The position numbers were made by a program, and so were the translations under genes. Of a DNA stretch of 64,000 nucleotides, positions 12,706 to 27,039 are shown in pieces; the stretch's first letter is position 1; every line of letters begins with the position of its first letter. Below the pieces are notes generated by a model, which saw only the letters and a list, made by a program, of their open reading frames with translations, did not search any database and was not told the origin of the DNA. Source of the DNA: Glossina fuscipes (taxonomy: Eukaryota; Arthropoda; Insecta; Diptera; Glossinidae); the NCBI RefSeq assembly GCF_014805625.2, contig NW_023998485.1, positions 1,553,344 to 1,617,343 on the forward strand, written 5' to 3'.

Positions 12706-15182
12706 GTGAAGTTAAAGTAAACTTAATTTACGTTGAAGACGGCGAAGAATGACTTTTTTTAATATAACACGTAATTTTTGTTTTTGTAATCCATACGTGC
12801 TTTCGAGTTGTGTTTCAGACGAGCTTTCCAAGTATTCTTACAATTTAGCCTAATATCTCTTAAATACTTTTTCTAAATATAATATGAAAAAAAAGTTTTC
12901 AAGTGCCTTTCCTGCATTATTCTTCTTTTTTTTTTTGGTTTGTTTATTTTAAAATTAGCTTTAGAAATGCATTAGTGTTGCAATAGTACGTGACATGTAA
13001 GTGTTGCGTTGATAAAGAGAAAATTCTCTTTGAAAATTCTTCGCCATAGCAAGCGTATTAAAGCTTTTTCTTTAACACCCGCTCATATCTAGCCGTACGT
13101 GTTTTGAAATCAAAAAGCTACTAATGTACACAAGTGGTCCGTGCAGATAGTGGCATTGATGATGTTGATGAAATGTAGAAATTCACCGTCAATTCCGTCT
13201 TAATATTACCGTGGTTTTTAGCGTATTTAAAAACTACAGCAAGATTTTACAGTAATGCTACTAAAATACTTTAAAATTTTGTCAAGCTCCATTCTCTTAT
13301 TTGTATTTGTAGCTTAGTTATATTTTATGCATATATATTTACCGTTACATTTGTTCCCCATTTTATTATTAGCACACGAAGAATTACATTATAATTTATT
13401 GGCTTTTAACCATACGCCATGTAAGCATCTGTAAGTGTGGTTGGGCTTAACAAAACTTGTACTAAATTGTGATTTCTGTAGCATACAAATACTGGGCTTT
13501 AGTCATTTGTAGTCTACGGTTCAGCTTATTGTATGTTGGGCAAAATGCATGTCATAACCTAGGTAATGGAATGTCAGCTTTATTGTCCTTTATTGTCGAG
13601 GCACATGTAACGTTGCTATATGTGTGAAATGAGGTCGAATGAACGTCTAAAACGAATTCCACACTTTTTTTTGCTTTTCTCAGATACTAATGATTGGAAT
13701 AGGCGCAGTATGTACCGTATGCTAAGCAAGTTGCACACACGATAAGGTATTAAATTTATTTAATTTTTCACTAGCTATGCAAAATATGTTATTTTCAAAA
13801 TATCAATTTTTTTTTCAACCTAAGTTATTTTAGATCACATTTATTACGAAAAAATTGTCTTTTTTTGGATTAAAATTGAAGCTTTCCCTTGAAATACTCC
13901 CAAATATATACAAATCAACACATTTAAAATCTTCTTGTATCCTTTCCTTCTCTATCTGCAACGATGTAAATTAAATTATTTGTTCTTCTTTTTCAGACTC
14001 AACCCATGCCGCATATTCCGTTAACTCAAACATTCCTCGTAATAATGGCCCCAATGTTGCCTTATTTATTTATGTTTCGTATGTTTCAAAAAATTTATCT
14101 TTTTTAACTCTAATATATATAAGTAATTTTTTCGAATACCATTCTAATTATTTACATTTCAATCTGTCGACTACTACTCTTTGGAAGAAGGCTTGTAAGT
14201 TTTTTCATGTAGGTTGGTTTTTCGTGTAAGTTAGTATTTAAAAAAAACCAGATCGGTCAAACGACACGCCGATGAGAAAGCGTAAACTGAAATGAGCTTA
14301 TGCTTCTCTAAGCGAAATTTGTGGGTATTACATGGAAATTATGAAATATAGAAGTTCGAAATTTATTAAATTTATTTTACGGAGGGCATTGCTATTTATG
14401 TTTAAAAAGCAAAAGTAGTAGTAAGATAAAACTTTAATTATTTTACTTTTTTTGTCCTTTTCTACTTATTAAACACAATAAAAATTATTCTGTACATTCT
14501 TTATATTACGAAACACTGTCTATAATTACACAAATCTGGGCACGCCCACTCATAAAGTAATAATCTAAATAGTGGTGGGAATACAAGATTCGGCATCATT
14601 TGAATATAATTTTCTTATGTGTTCTTATCTTTGGATGATGGTATTACATTTCAGAAGCACTACTACGAGTCTTAAAGGGGTTAACATTATCAAAATTATA
14701 CGAATTTAAGGCCCTCTATTTAGGAGGGCTTATAGCTGTAAATTAAATATCCAATTTTATCCAAATTGTTTTATTTCGTCAGTTTGCAATCGACAATAAA
14801 ACAAGTCCGTATTTTCCTTGATGAATTTTGATACAATCACTTTAACAAATCTTATTTAAACAGAAAAAAGATTAATTATTTTATATGTCTGACTTGTTTA
14901 AGAAGAAAAATGCGACTCACCCTGTTAAGCTAAAATAGAGGTTCTAATACTCTCTTCCAGTTTTTTGGAGAGAGGATCGTTGAATTTAATGAATGAGCCA
15001 TCTCATTTAAACATCATCTATTTAGAAATAGTTAAATTTGCAATTATCCGAGCTTCATTTTTTTACCGGTTTAGAATGATCCAGATTTAATTTTTCGATC
15101 CGAAACGATTTTATTAAAGTATCTTTGAAATCGCGATCTTTACATTAAACGTAAGTATACAAGGACAGAATTCAACAGATAG
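12706..15182. other. Non-coding stretch
   Basis: AT-rich sequence in which no gene, transposon signature or structured repeat was recognised beyond short A and T runs. Confidence 0.4.
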
Positions 15183-15527
15183 CGTGTAAGGCGGACAGAC
15201 ATGTTTAAATATATTAAGAATCTAATTCTGAGTCGTTTGTGATAGTAAAAGGTGGGTCTACCTTAAAACCTTCTGGATGATGCATATATCTAGACGACGT
15301 AGCGTGTTATCTCGAATAAAGATACAAAACAAAAATGTTGACCAGTTTTAAAGCATTCCCCATTTATATTTTTATACCTTACACTACTTGTGGATTAAGA
15401 GCATGTTAAATTGGTATAAATATATGTAACATCCAGAAGGGCTTGAGATAAGCCTACCTTTTATTATATTGATCGGTTCAGAATCTGAATCTTTCTGAAT
15501 CAATCCAAGCTTGTCTGTCCACCTATT
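15183..15527. repeat. Inverted pair of the short dispersed repeat
   Basis: Two copies of dispersed repeat family 1 face each other. The left copy (15,183-15,290, +) starts GGACAGACATG and later reads AAAAGGTGGGTCTACCTTAA and CCTTCTGGATG. The right copy (15,355-15,527, read on -) starts GGACAGACAAGC and reads AAAAGGTAGGCTTATCTCAA and CCCTTCTGGATGTTACATA. The termini are the GGACAGAC motifs, with roughly 65-110 bases of unique spacer between the inner ends. A transcript could fold into an imperfect hairpin about 100 bp long. Confidence 0.6.
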
Positions 15528-18251
15528 CATCTCGTTTTCTTGTATTTAACTTACAGGCAACGAATATTTTTACCATTCAGTTTTGGAGACAAAATTGTAA
15601 AAATTCCCAACTTTTCTTTAAAGCAATCTGAGTAATCGGAATATGCGTCTGCCATCATTTGCAGACAATCGTATTCACAAGCAATGTTATATATGATATA
15701 CAATAAATATGCGGAGTGTGAACAAATTTTCTCTTTATATAGCAATTAAACAAAATATACAAGCTGTTAATTATTCGCTATAATATTCAGTTTAAGCTCA
15801 ATAAACCGTCGAATATTAGACTATTGCTTTGTTTGTAGAGATCATAAACTTGCAGCGATTTTATTAATTTTTATAAAGGTATACTCATCAACCGTTGTTA
15901 TATTTCCTGAAGCTTTAATAAATTTACTTCGAATATTACGTTTATTGAAACCCTTCTGTATCTGAAAAAGATTAGTTTATCTATTTGTTTAACTCTGAAG
16001 TATGCTTAAAACTTAATATGCCACGCTTAGTATGAAACTATTGAAAAGTTTGTCGTTGCTTTGCTTTCTCACCTCATTTAGTGGTTTCCTTTAATCTCTC
16101 TTCAACCAGCGGCCGATTTTCGTTGCATCCATCTCAAAAGTGTTAAGAGAATTAATTAAAAAATTTTTTCCACAACTTCTAGATAAAATTAAATAGCTCA
16201 TAAACTAATTACTTAAGCTCTACTTTATCCTTCGCGCCATGAACATCGCAAAAGAGGAAAAGAGTTTTTCTTTGACAAACTTCTCGTTTTTTGATTAAAA
16301 AAATCCTTTTGAAATGAAATCTTGAATTGGCAAAAAGTATTACAAAAGCGTTACTTTTACGATAAAAAACCTAAGAAAAAATGATGTCATTGTTAATAAG
16401 CGTTAAAGTAACAAGCGAATGAATGGAATGAAGTCTTGAATCATGTTTTTCATAAAAAGTTTAGTCTTTTGTCAAATGAATAACAAAATAGAATGCAATA
16501 GTAAATGATTTTAGTGAAAAAGCTGTTTTCTTTGATGCTAGCTATAATCACGTAAATAGCAGTAACGTTTATAGGAATAAAAAAGGATTAAAAGCATAGG
16601 CAAGCAAAGTTTGATTTAAAAATATGCAATGTAATTATAAGTGTGTCAAATTGTTAGAGCAGTTTGAAAAGAAAAACATACAAAATTTAGGGAGAATTTG
16701 ATCTCTTATGATTCCAATATCCAGCTACTTAAACTAATGCAGTTCATGTAAATTATTTATTAAACGATGTTTATTACGTTTTTATAATCATCAGCTGAAT
16801 ATCCAGACATCCAGACTTAGGGCGGTCGCTTTAGGAATCCCCATTAAACTATGTTATCATATAAAATCTACTAATTAGTTATTACAAAGAAATATGAATA
16901 CTAAATACATGCAAAGAGGCTATAGTGAAACGCAGTCCACCGTTGAATTTCCTACAATAGCTTACTTAATACAATTATTCATATAACGATTTTTTAAAAT
17001 TGGGATTTAGATAGGAAATGCTCGAAAAGTGATACAATCTGGGTTCGGTTTCTCGGTCCGAACATATCTATGCACCAAATTTCGAATAATAGATCAGATT
17101 TGTTATAGAAACCTAGCACCCCCTTTTGTCGTAATGATAAGGTAATGATTAGCGGGTTTGTTCAATATTCGTGGTTATCATATGATGTGGGCATGGTTAT
17201 GTGTGGGAGCATTCCTTGAATTTCATAAAAACAAACGCAACTTTTAGTGAATGTTGAAATTGTTTTATTAATTTGGCAAAAATGACTCTATTCTAAAAAA
17301 TGAAAGAAAAATCCATAAAAATGAAATAGCACATTAGGCTATACACCTTTAAAGCCAATGTTTGTATATGTTTTCGCTATAGACCGATTTACACGCGGTT
17401 TTTTGCAAAATACTCCGCGTTATCCGGAGAATTGATATCTTCGATCTGACATGGAGCAATAGTGCTAACAACTTCTAAAAATTGAAATTTGTTACTTCAG
17501 AAAACAAACAAGACGCGTTCATTTCTTCTGAAATTTTGGATATGGACAAATTAGACGTTGGTGCAATACGTTATAAGTCTCAGTTGTTTGCAAGCAGTCG
17601 TTTAGACTATATAAAAATGTAAAAAGATGGGTGTCATTTAAGGCAATGCATTTTTTTCTACTTTTAGCTCGATTAAAATCGAACAATATGCAGCTGAAGG
17701 TGTGGAAGCGGTTACGTTGGTTTGGTGCAGGTAACTCAAAAGTTACGTAAGAGATTTCGAGCAGAAAAAATTTTAGACTTGAGAACAATGAAAATTCGCG
17801 TAGGTCCGTCCATCTGCAATAAAGCCACTCTTCACCTTTGGCTGGTAACATCTCCCGTTGCGCTATATTTTCCAGTATAGCCTTGTGCTGAGCATTGGCT
17901 TAGGTGGACGCAATGAAATATAGTAGATCGGCAGCTCTACCTTTCGATTGTTAAGTTCCTTAACAACTGTATTTGAAATAAAGTTGAATTTTACCAAAAA
18001 CGTTATAATAATACAGTCAGATGTCAATGAATCGTCGCAACAACACGAAGCTCGAAATTACACAAGTGGTATGAGAAGTAAAGATTTAAGACAATCTTTT
18101 TTCGTTAAAAGTCGTTAACATTGAAGAACGAAGAACCTGAGAAATAGCATTGACAGCTCGGTTAGTTTGAACTACCAAAGAAACCGTACAAGATAGTAAT
18201 GAAGTGCATATTACATGCATACACATACAAATATATTGACGTCCAAGGTTC
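15528..18251. other. Non-coding stretch
   Basis: No supported gene. A 110-codon frame on the minus strand (17,519-17,851) begins with ATG but has no recognisable domain or motif, and its composition matches chance open frames in AT-rich DNA. It is not called. The rest is featureless AT-rich sequence. Confidence 0.4.
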
Positions 18252-18644
18252 TTATATGAGTACGATTTCCTGGAAATAACTAGTTCTGATTTTTTTTTTT
18301 TTTATAAATTCAATACCGGAATGCAAATTCCTTTTTATTTTTTCACAAACATCAGCACTTTTTACATCAATGAGTCTTGTTAGAGCGGTGTTAAGACGAA
18401 GGGGAACTTGTGATTTCTGACATGAGTGAGACAATATTGTATAGTCTTTATGGGAAGGTGAAATTGGCGTTTTCACGTATGGGTTACGCATCCGTTCAAT
18501 CTCAATGATTCGATTATTTCTGCAAAATTGATAACGATTTGCATCATTTTGTTGAAAATATATTTCGCTCAAATCGAAATCGTTTAATTTGTAAAAATCA
18601 GTAATCAGCGTTTTCCATTGGGCTATATTAGCATTAAATACCAC
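18252..18644 (-). pseudogene. IS630/Tc1/mariner transposase remnant (C-terminal half)
   Basis: A 130-residue open frame. Residues 24-35 read DLSEIYFQQNDA, matching the second catalytic block of the insect Tc1/mariner transposases that carry an FQQDGATCH signature. Here the motif is altered to QQNDANRY, with the aspartate displaced by one residue. The segment before it (QWKTLITDFYKLNDF) and the end (ADVCEKI, then EIVL) fit the usual spacing of the C-terminal half. The stretch between, which should hold the PPRSCDLTPLD-type block, is not recognisable, so it is probably frameshifted. The N-terminal helix-turn-helix part and terminal inverted repeats were not found. It is an inactive remnant. The family call rests on motif recall, not a search. 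Confidence 0.55.
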
Positions 18645-19916
18645 ATGAAAAAATGATGAAGATGTTATTAAGCAAACTGAACGTTATAAGCTTATTTTCT
18701 ATGATAGTCACAAAGGATTATTGGTTAGGAGGGAAAAGGAAAGCGAAGTAGTATTTACCCGATTTCAACTTGCGGGAAAGACCATTACAAGTAGTTTGTT
18801 CCAAAGACAGGCAAAGCGCTTAGGGTAGGAGGAGTCATGATAATGTACAGTGGGGGCTGTTACGTGTAATTAAATATTATAAGAAGTGCATGGTTTTCTA
18901 AAATTAAAGTAACTTGATCTGAGAACCTCTCCTAATATACGATATCTGCTTGCTTAGGATCAACATTTTTTTTTGCACGCGTATTTGCCATAAAGATGAA
19001 ATATTTTTCTAGACTATATTCTACATTATTTTCAAATTTTTTAAAATTGTAATTCTATCAAATTTTTATGAACCCTCAATAATATTAGCTCAATTTGTTG
19101 AAACTCTCATTTAATTGTTCGTCACATAAATACAACGATCAAGGCTTTAAATATGCACACAATATGATGTTCGCACTTAATGCTGATCGTCGATGTTGAA
19201 ATTTTTCTTGGGTGAATCTATTAGAATTATGTGTATGTAAGACGTATGTATGCCTTAGAGCTTGCGCTAAATTTTACTTCAGTATAGACAAAAAGTTTTC
19301 TTATAATCGAAGTTAATTTTGGAAGTACCTAACGGTGAACGTACGAATAAAGTAGGAACATAGAAATGGACCACCACATGGGCTAACGGAGAAGGTCGGT
19401 CAGACAAATAAGGGAATGTGCAGACGGACGGACTATCAAAAGAGTATATAATTATGAATTTACGCGCAGAGAAAAGTTAGATCGGCATTGAAATAAAAAC
19501 TGCTGTCGGTCGCCGGACAAGAAAAAATACGATCCCACCTACAACGTAAAGAGACGTTTAGCAAAAGAGGGAAGGAGAAGCCAGAGGTTTTCTTTCTAAT
19601 CATGCTGTTGCATAAAAACTTTTTTGACTTTTTGATGGAGTATTATAGAGGGTGACAAAGATAATAGAACGATAAAAATTAATTTGACTCCGTCCATCAG
19701 TGATAGGCACAAAAATACAAGTAACGTAATAAAAAGTTCTTTCCTGTTGTCAGCAATAAATGGTTTATAGAAACTGCTTTCACAAACATTTGCGATCTAT
19801 CACAATTGTTACCTACAATTTGTTAGGATTTCCGTCTTTCACTGACATCTACACAAACACAGCAATTGGTTTTTCGATTGCCGTTTTTAAGTATCTATTG
19901 GCAAACGTTGAAATAA

Positions 19917-19936
19917 GTGTGAGTGTGTGTGTGTGT
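19917..19936. repeat. (GT)n microsatellite
   Basis: About 20 bases of alternating GT with one GA interruption. Confidence 0.85.
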
Positions 19937-22900
19937 ATAAGTCATTTCATAATATAACATTTGAAAAGTTGTTCTCTTTGCTTTTTAGATATGGTTGTTG
20001 TTATCGTATACACATTTTGCAAGGTTTAAGATTTAATGTATTTGGCTGTTTGTGTACGCGTGAGTGTGTTTATGTATTTATTCCTCTGGGGATTTTTTAC
20101 TCATTTATAAACTTCAGTATTTTTGTCTGCAAAGTTTTTAGGGGTCTCGTCTTCTCTTTACTATTCCTTAACATTGTATTTAATTTTTGGCTTATTTTTG
20201 TGACATTTTGTGTAGTGTTCTTAAGTATGTATAAATATATGCATAAACATTTACACGTGCTTACACCTGAATTATCTAACAACAGTAGACAAACAAAAAC
20301 ATACATTATAGAGTAAACATAAATATCATTGTCTACCTTTAGGCACTTCGTCTGTGTACAACTCGGTTTATCCTGCAGATGCGTATGCATGTATATATGC
20401 ATATTGTGTGTATGCCTCCGTTGCTGCATGCCTTTGCAGCATTTACTTGAATGAATATGTTCGTTTTCTCTGTTTTTGTAAGTTTATCTAGCGGCTGAAA
20501 TCATATACATATACGATCTTTTAATAAATAGCATTTTTTTAATGTTCGTTAGTAAGTTGTAAGGAACGCTAAAATAGGTTAGTTTTTCCACAATCCCGTA
20601 ACTTAACGAAACGGTCTATCTCATTCATTTACCAAAAGACTCAAAGGTAAATATCGTCACATCAGTAGCGTATGACTTTAGGTATACTTCTCGATTTCTC
20701 GTATATAAAATTAAATATAGAATTAAGAGAAGAGATATTAGAAGGCTTGTTGTGATAATCCTATATGGGCTCTATTTCAGTAATTCGTGAAATGAGTTTA
20801 TTTCATCAGTGTTAGCATTTAAACAGAAAAAGTGAAAAAGCAATCATTCGTCATTTAAGGAACACGTAACTTATACATCCCAACATGTCCATTATTTCAT
20901 TACTTGCAACGATAATTACATTTTTTTCCTGGTCAACTTAACAGACGGAAACATAGTGGTGGTGCAATATTCACTACGAATTTGGTATAAGAGCAAATCA
21001 TTGATTCATGCATTTTAAGATAACTTCATTGCAACAATGATTTTTTGAAGATTAATTTTATCTTTCTTTCCATTAAGAAATTACGGTTTCTGGCTGCATT
21101 TTAATTGTAATCCATGGAAAGATTTTCGTAGTTTCAGATTTTGTTCTACACACGAACTCAGAACCTTCATTAAGCAAGCGCTACCGTATTTATGTTAACG
21201 TTGTTGTTTGCCTTAACAAGGGACTCAGACGACGATATTTCATTATTTTCGACGAAGATAGACAAGAATACGTAATAATTTAAATTAATGCAAATAAATG
21301 ATTTTTAAACTCTTCATCTCCATTCATTCTACGGTGTACAACTTGGTATCTAACACTTGAACCGAAATTTGGCCGAACAACGGTTTTCTGTGTCGAAATT
21401 GTTTCTCGATGCAGTTAAGATCCATACTTAGTGAATATTACAAGTTAATTTACGTCTGTCAGCAAATGCTCAAGTTTCACACTCAAATATTACTGTTTGT
21501 TGATTTCGATCTGCAAATTTAAGTAAAAGATTATGACTTAGAGTTAGTTAGCAATATTATATAAAGGAAAAAGTTTTTGTTGCCAATTTTAGAAGTGCAA
21601 ATGCATGTCTTTATTAGAGAATCAAACTGCAAGTATTGAAAGTAAACGGGATAAGAACATGACATATTTAATTAAAGATTCCGCCGCGTAGACAATTTGG
21701 CTAAGAATTTTATGTTTTGCTCTTACCTCCGATGATGAGAAAGTAAATTTACAGTTACGTGTAGTTTAAATTAACTAATTAAAAAGTTATCTCCCCTCTC
21801 TCGCGCAACATATGCTGTGCGTACAAGTTACCTTTTTGCAAACATTCCATTAATTTTGTTCCAGTCAAACTGGTCGTTAATAATCTGGTAAAATGAAACT
21901 TTTTCTTATTTTAACTCATTAGTAATGTTAAGTAGTAGAGTAGTAGTAAAGCAATAAAAAATAATTACTTTAGAAAAATTATTGACTCGAAAGAATAGGA
22001 AAAAGTTTTAATGAGTTATTAGCTGATCAGTATTTCGATGTAATTAAGCATTGTTTGAGATATTGAATAAAAGCCTAAGTTGCGTAAGACATCTCTAGTC
22101 GAATATCGAACACTTCAGCAAAGTATGTTGAAATTACTAATTATTGTAGAAATTTTCTCCCTGTTTCAGGTTAACGTAAGAGTATAGATTGAAATTACAT
22201 TTCCTTGAAATTTTTTAAATTTTTGAACGGTTTTTATTTTAATTTCTGACTACTGTAGAGGTAAAAGTGTGCCAGTCAACCTTATCTTGTATTGAAAGAA
22301 TTTTTTTTCTTAAGCGATATCATTGGACGTGATTGTGAATCATGAGTGCATCGATTCAAAGTCTAATTTCTTTAGATGTAAGTTTGTGTGCATGTAGAGA
22401 AAAGAACCGATGATGTAACGTTATTAAAGTGTGAACGTATCTTTGTCCACGGAAGTGTCAATATCAATGGAATGAATCTTTCTTTAACTTGATTTAACCA
22501 GTTTATCTGCTCGTATATTCATTATTCAAAGATGACATTGTCTTAGCAGTTATTCTCTCCTTCTCTTGTTTGCTTATGTTTTTCTTTCTGATGGGAGGTA
22601 AGTACTCTTTAAATTTAATAAAATGCCCTTTGTTAAACTAATATCGATAAAAAGTTTTCGCTCTATGTTTAAATGCTTCTACATGCGTATTACAATCATT
22701 TGTTGCCCGGAATTTTCTGCAATGGAAGGTGAAATGAAAATTGCTTTTGTTTATGCTATATCTTGCTCTATTAGTTTTGTGGTTCGATAAACTGTATGTG
22801 TTGTCATGGTCGAAAGTGAATATATGTATTTATCTTTTTTTTTTCTTTTCCCACTTTTTCCTCCAATTTTATGGTAATCCAAGATTCAACGGTCGTTCCG

Positions 22901-24429
22901 AAACTTATGTTAAATTACTTGCGTGCGGTGTATTGTTATAGGATTCGAATCTTAAGCGTAGGATGCTATAAGCATCGTCCTTAGTTTTTATTTCTTTTTC
23001 TTTAGACATTTAAAAAAAAATGAGAGAGTAAAAACAACAAAGTATCAAAACTGTCCGACCTACAGAGTAAACGCAAGAAAACAGGGGTAGACACCATATG
23101 GACAGATACGCTTAAACGAATTCACAAAATGGTTCAAAATTGAACCGTCTAATAAAAAGCCTCGTTCCATTCACATAACTTAATATACACAGTAGCTTAA
23201 ATGGTGTCTTGAATAAAAAATTCCGTAGCCATTTTCAAAGCGCTTTGAAGTTATTGTATTTTTTCAATTGTACTGGCGCTAACCCTCTGACGCTGCGGTG
23301 GCGAGGCAAGCTTTGCTGACCATTAATTCTCGTGTAGCTCATATAGTCAATCGCTGCTTGCTTTCAATCTACTGTGCATAAAATTAAAACCAATGAACGG
23401 AGATAAGAACGTTAAGCGGTTTAAGGCGCTTTTCGCGGATAAACGTTCAATATTAATTATATAGGAATGCATTCATATGAATGCATAAGGCTGCTTAAAT
23501 ATCATAGCAAAGGTTTGCCAATATGGCAATTTATTTTCTCTCTCTTCAGTTATTCTCAACACTCAAAAAACCCTATACATTGTTTTGATTCAATACGACT
23601 TGGCGGAGCGTAATCGAAATATTCAATCCAGTTTTTTTTTGGAGTAAAAGATATGAATTGTTCGCATTTGGATGCGACTGCATGCCTTCAATGTAAATGT
23701 CTAGCTCTGCTCCAGCATTGAAGTTAACATTAGTTTTAATATATTGTGAATAGAAAAGTAAAAATTCGTAATATTAAATTTCTGATAAACTTTATTTTTA
23801 ATACATCCATTATTCAATGAAAAGTTGTTTTACTGAAAATATCGACATATCTTTAACTTTGCTAACTATAATTTCATTATTTTCTCAATCAATGTTAATT
23901 ATTACTTTAACATTTTGCTTAGCAAAATTCGATTTGTCAATAGTAAGCACTTCTGTGCCAGCTCTTATCGAAATAGAAATAGAACTTGGGAAAAGAAAAC
24001 GATTTAACGAGAAATTGAGATTTGTAAATCTTAAGTAAGTAAATGCAAAAAAAAACTAAGATAAGTAACGAAAAATAGAAGTAATTCATAGACAATGAAT
24101 AATGACATTTTTTAACAGAAAAGGTTAGTTTTTGCGATTATTAAATTAAAATTGTTGTTTTGGATATTTCAGATCCTCAGACTTGCATAGCAGCTTTTCG
24201 CTTTTTAGCAAACTTTAAAGTATTTTACTTATAGGAGGCATGACAACAGGTAACATAGATAAGCAACGACAGATAACTCTGAAACGTTATATAGTTAAGT
24301 TATTTTTATTATACATTTTTAAATTCTTTTGGAGAGTAGGCGAAAAGGAATGGAAGACATCCTCCCTCTATACTGAGATTAAATAAATAACTTTTATTAG
24401 TTTATAACCTGTAAAAGCATGTACCATTT

Positions 24430-24475
24430 GTGATGGTTATGATGGTGATTACGATGGTGATTACGATGGTGGTGA
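24430..24475. repeat. 12-bp minisatellite
   Basis: About 3.5 imperfect units of GATGGTGATTAC in tandem, with variant first and last units. No open frame of note spans it. Confidence 0.8.
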
Positions 24476-26825
24476 TCTCATAAATGACGTTTAAAAAATA
24501 AATCGTTCTTCACCGTTGTTATCTATTGGCTGTTTGGGTTATAAGCATTAGCTTTTTAAGGTGGTTGCTGGTGTATTTACAATGTTGACAAGCTGTTAAA
24601 TAAATTGAACCCAGACAAGTGTATAGTAAAACGTTACACAATTTTTAAACGAATACGTCTTCGCAAGTACGTATATATGTATCTATGATCGCATTGCCTT
24701 TCTCAACTAATGCAAATTGAGATTTTGTACGCATTGCTACAATTTTGTATAACTACCGGAACGTAAAGGTATGTTAATTTTGTCAAATAAAAATCGAACA
24801 TAAAAATAGAATCGTATAAAAAAATACAAAAATAATAATATTCAAAAGTAAGTATACGTTAAATATATATTCTATAAAAATTATTAAGACTTGCTACACT
24901 TTTCTCTTTTGTTTTTAATTCCAAGTAGAATTTAAAAACTGGAAGCTACCAAATATATGCTCCCCGTACCTACACGCAGCTACAATCCTTTTACAAGCAA
25001 AATAAAGTTGAAAGGAGCTTTCTGAATAACTTATTTCAAAGTGAGCGATTTGCGGTCATTTACAGCAACTAGCTCAACGAACTATCTCGCAGATAAAGTT
25101 TAATATCTGCTCTAAGGCTTGAGCGGCATCGCTTTGCTGGAAAGGGGGGGGATCGATTGAAAGATCTTAATTATGGGTTTTAATAAATGTACTACAGAAG
25201 TAGTAGAGCAGAAAACCCCACCAAAATGTGTAAGCAATGCAAAGGCAAACATTGTAAAAATGCCCTTGCACGTAACTCTGCCATTTAGGGGAAATTGCTA
25301 TTATGCCATATTATATATGTTAACTGACAGTTTAGTGTACACTAAAAAAGTATCACGGAAGAAGATTTTTAGGTAATTAAGGAATAATCAAAATTATTAT
25401 AAAAGATGCATCGAATTCATACTTTTCTCGAATATTTGGAAGACTTAATTATATTTTTCTGAAAAAATAGTTGCCCATAATTTAACAAGATATTCGGTGG
25501 TATAAACGTAATTAATTGATAGGTATCCAACATACGTTTTAAGGCTTTTTTACTTGATTTTATTCTATTATTTTATATCAAATTTAATTTTCTACTTTGT
25601 GTGCGCTGCACATATGAGCGTACATGTTTCTTTTTTTTTTATGGATGTATCACACGTCCTGGCAATTTCTACTTTTCTCTTTATTTATTTAAATAAAGGA
25701 AAAGGAACAACAAAATAGAAAATCAACAGAAACATTGCCAACAAAAGTGCAAATTGCTATAAAATCACTTAACTGTAAATCTTTATTTTTGCTTTTGTTA
25801 TTGTTTTGGTTGTCACTGTTATTTTGATTTGATTTCACTACACCGTATAAAGATATACCGCAAGAGCCGGATATGCACGCCATTACTATGCAAACATAAT
25901 TGTGGAAAAAAGTCGCAATGGTTCTATTTATTTTTTTATTGTTCCGTTTATGTGTGTTCTTAGCTATTTAGTACAAAGTATTATACGAACGTTTCCCTTA
26001 ATGTTGCTTTTTTCTTTTCAAGGGGTAAACGCCCGCCGGGCAAATGTAGAACATTATTAACTATCGAGCAATTGTTAAAATTACAATTATGAATCAAAGT
26101 GGGAGTCGCAATCTTTAACATTTGCGGATGCGTTTTTCATTTGTTTTCTCGTTTTTATTTCCGTTTTTATATCCACCGTTGTAAGACACGAGTATACTAG
26201 AGTTGTGCACATTTTGTGCATGAAATTGCGAGGCAATTTTATTCTGTTCGCATGTTTGCCTGTTCTTCGCTTGTAGCCGCAAGGCTTAAACGTGTAACAA
26301 GTTGCAAATTACTATGTATATGTTGCGTTGGCCCTCACAGCAGAGCATGATCTATCTGATGATGAATTCCATATTGAAAGCAAATATTTACAATGATATT
26401 TTGAAATTTCGGTGGGAAAATTCACGTGAGACTACCATGAAGATGGCAAGAAAAAGCAGGAAAATTTATTTTGCGCCGAGTGGAGATCGTTGTGTTAAAA
26501 CTCGATAGAAATATTTCTCTGGAATAAAAAGCTGATACGTCCAAAATGAACAAAAAATATTTTAAAATTTTTTGTATTAATTTAAGGTATTGAATGTTGA
26601 AGTCGCTTGCTACCAGTCTATTAGGTAAGTTAATACTTTTTGAACGAAATTCAAACATAATTTCTTATATTTTAAATGAATTTTTTGCCATTTGGGTACG
26701 TTGCTCATCTTCATCTTTTGGTGTTTTTCCATCACTATAGAATTTTTGAGATTTCTACGGGGAAAAAACAAAGTCGATTTGCCGTCCTCTTTTGGTGTTG
26801 TGTTTGTTTTTTTAATGTGAATATG

Positions 26826-27010
26826 GGTAATCACTTAGGGTATGTCCCCTATAGATGTAACACGGTGTTCATCAGAAAGAAATGGGGGAAGAGAGAAAAA
26901 GAAAGAGAAAGAGAAAAAGAAAGGGGGCGTCCACAGTCTAATGATGTGTGCTCAATCAGTAAATGTTATGTCTTTACCGACTGAGCGACCACTCACTCAC
27001 TATGGCTAGG
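26826..27010 (-). repeat. SINE-like repeat, copy 2
   Basis: Second copy of the repeat at 12,520-12,705. On the minus strand the A-box-like string is GCTCAGTCGGTAAAG (26,972-26,986), closer to the tRNA consensus than in copy 1. It is followed by a CATTAGACTGTGG block, a (CTTT)n-like pyrimidine tract, and the shared + strand end ACTTAGGGTATGTCCCC. The purine expansion on the + strand (26,889-26,922) is specific to this copy. A tRNA-Ser-like string lies immediately upstream on the minus strand (27,052-27,077), so the full unit may be longer. Confidence 0.5.
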
Positions 27011-27039
27011 ATGAAGCATGCTCTACCGCACGCGAACAC

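Larger units (their letters stand above)
18645..26825. other. Long non-coding stretch with simple repeats
   Basis: About 8 kb with no gene or mobile element that I can support. It holds a (GT)n run at 19,917-19,936, a 12-bp minisatellite at 24,430-24,475, and scattered A and T runs. The open frames near 19,760-20,430 fall in T-rich or GT-rich sequence on both strands and have the composition of chance frames. It could be intronic or intergenic. Confidence 0.4.

Noticed and set aside
17519..17851. 110-codon minus-strand open frame
   Set aside because: Begins with ATG but has no motif, domain or start context, and a frame of this length is expected about once or twice by chance in 64 kb of AT-rich DNA.
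19760..20430. Overlapping 110-129-codon frames on both strands
   Set aside because: T-rich and GT-rich low-complexity sequence with a microsatellite; no motif on either strand.
26676..26984. 102-codon frame ending in a Glu/Lys/Arg repeat
   Set aside because: The repeat is the purine expansion inside SINE-like copy 2; the frame crosses the boundary of the repeat.
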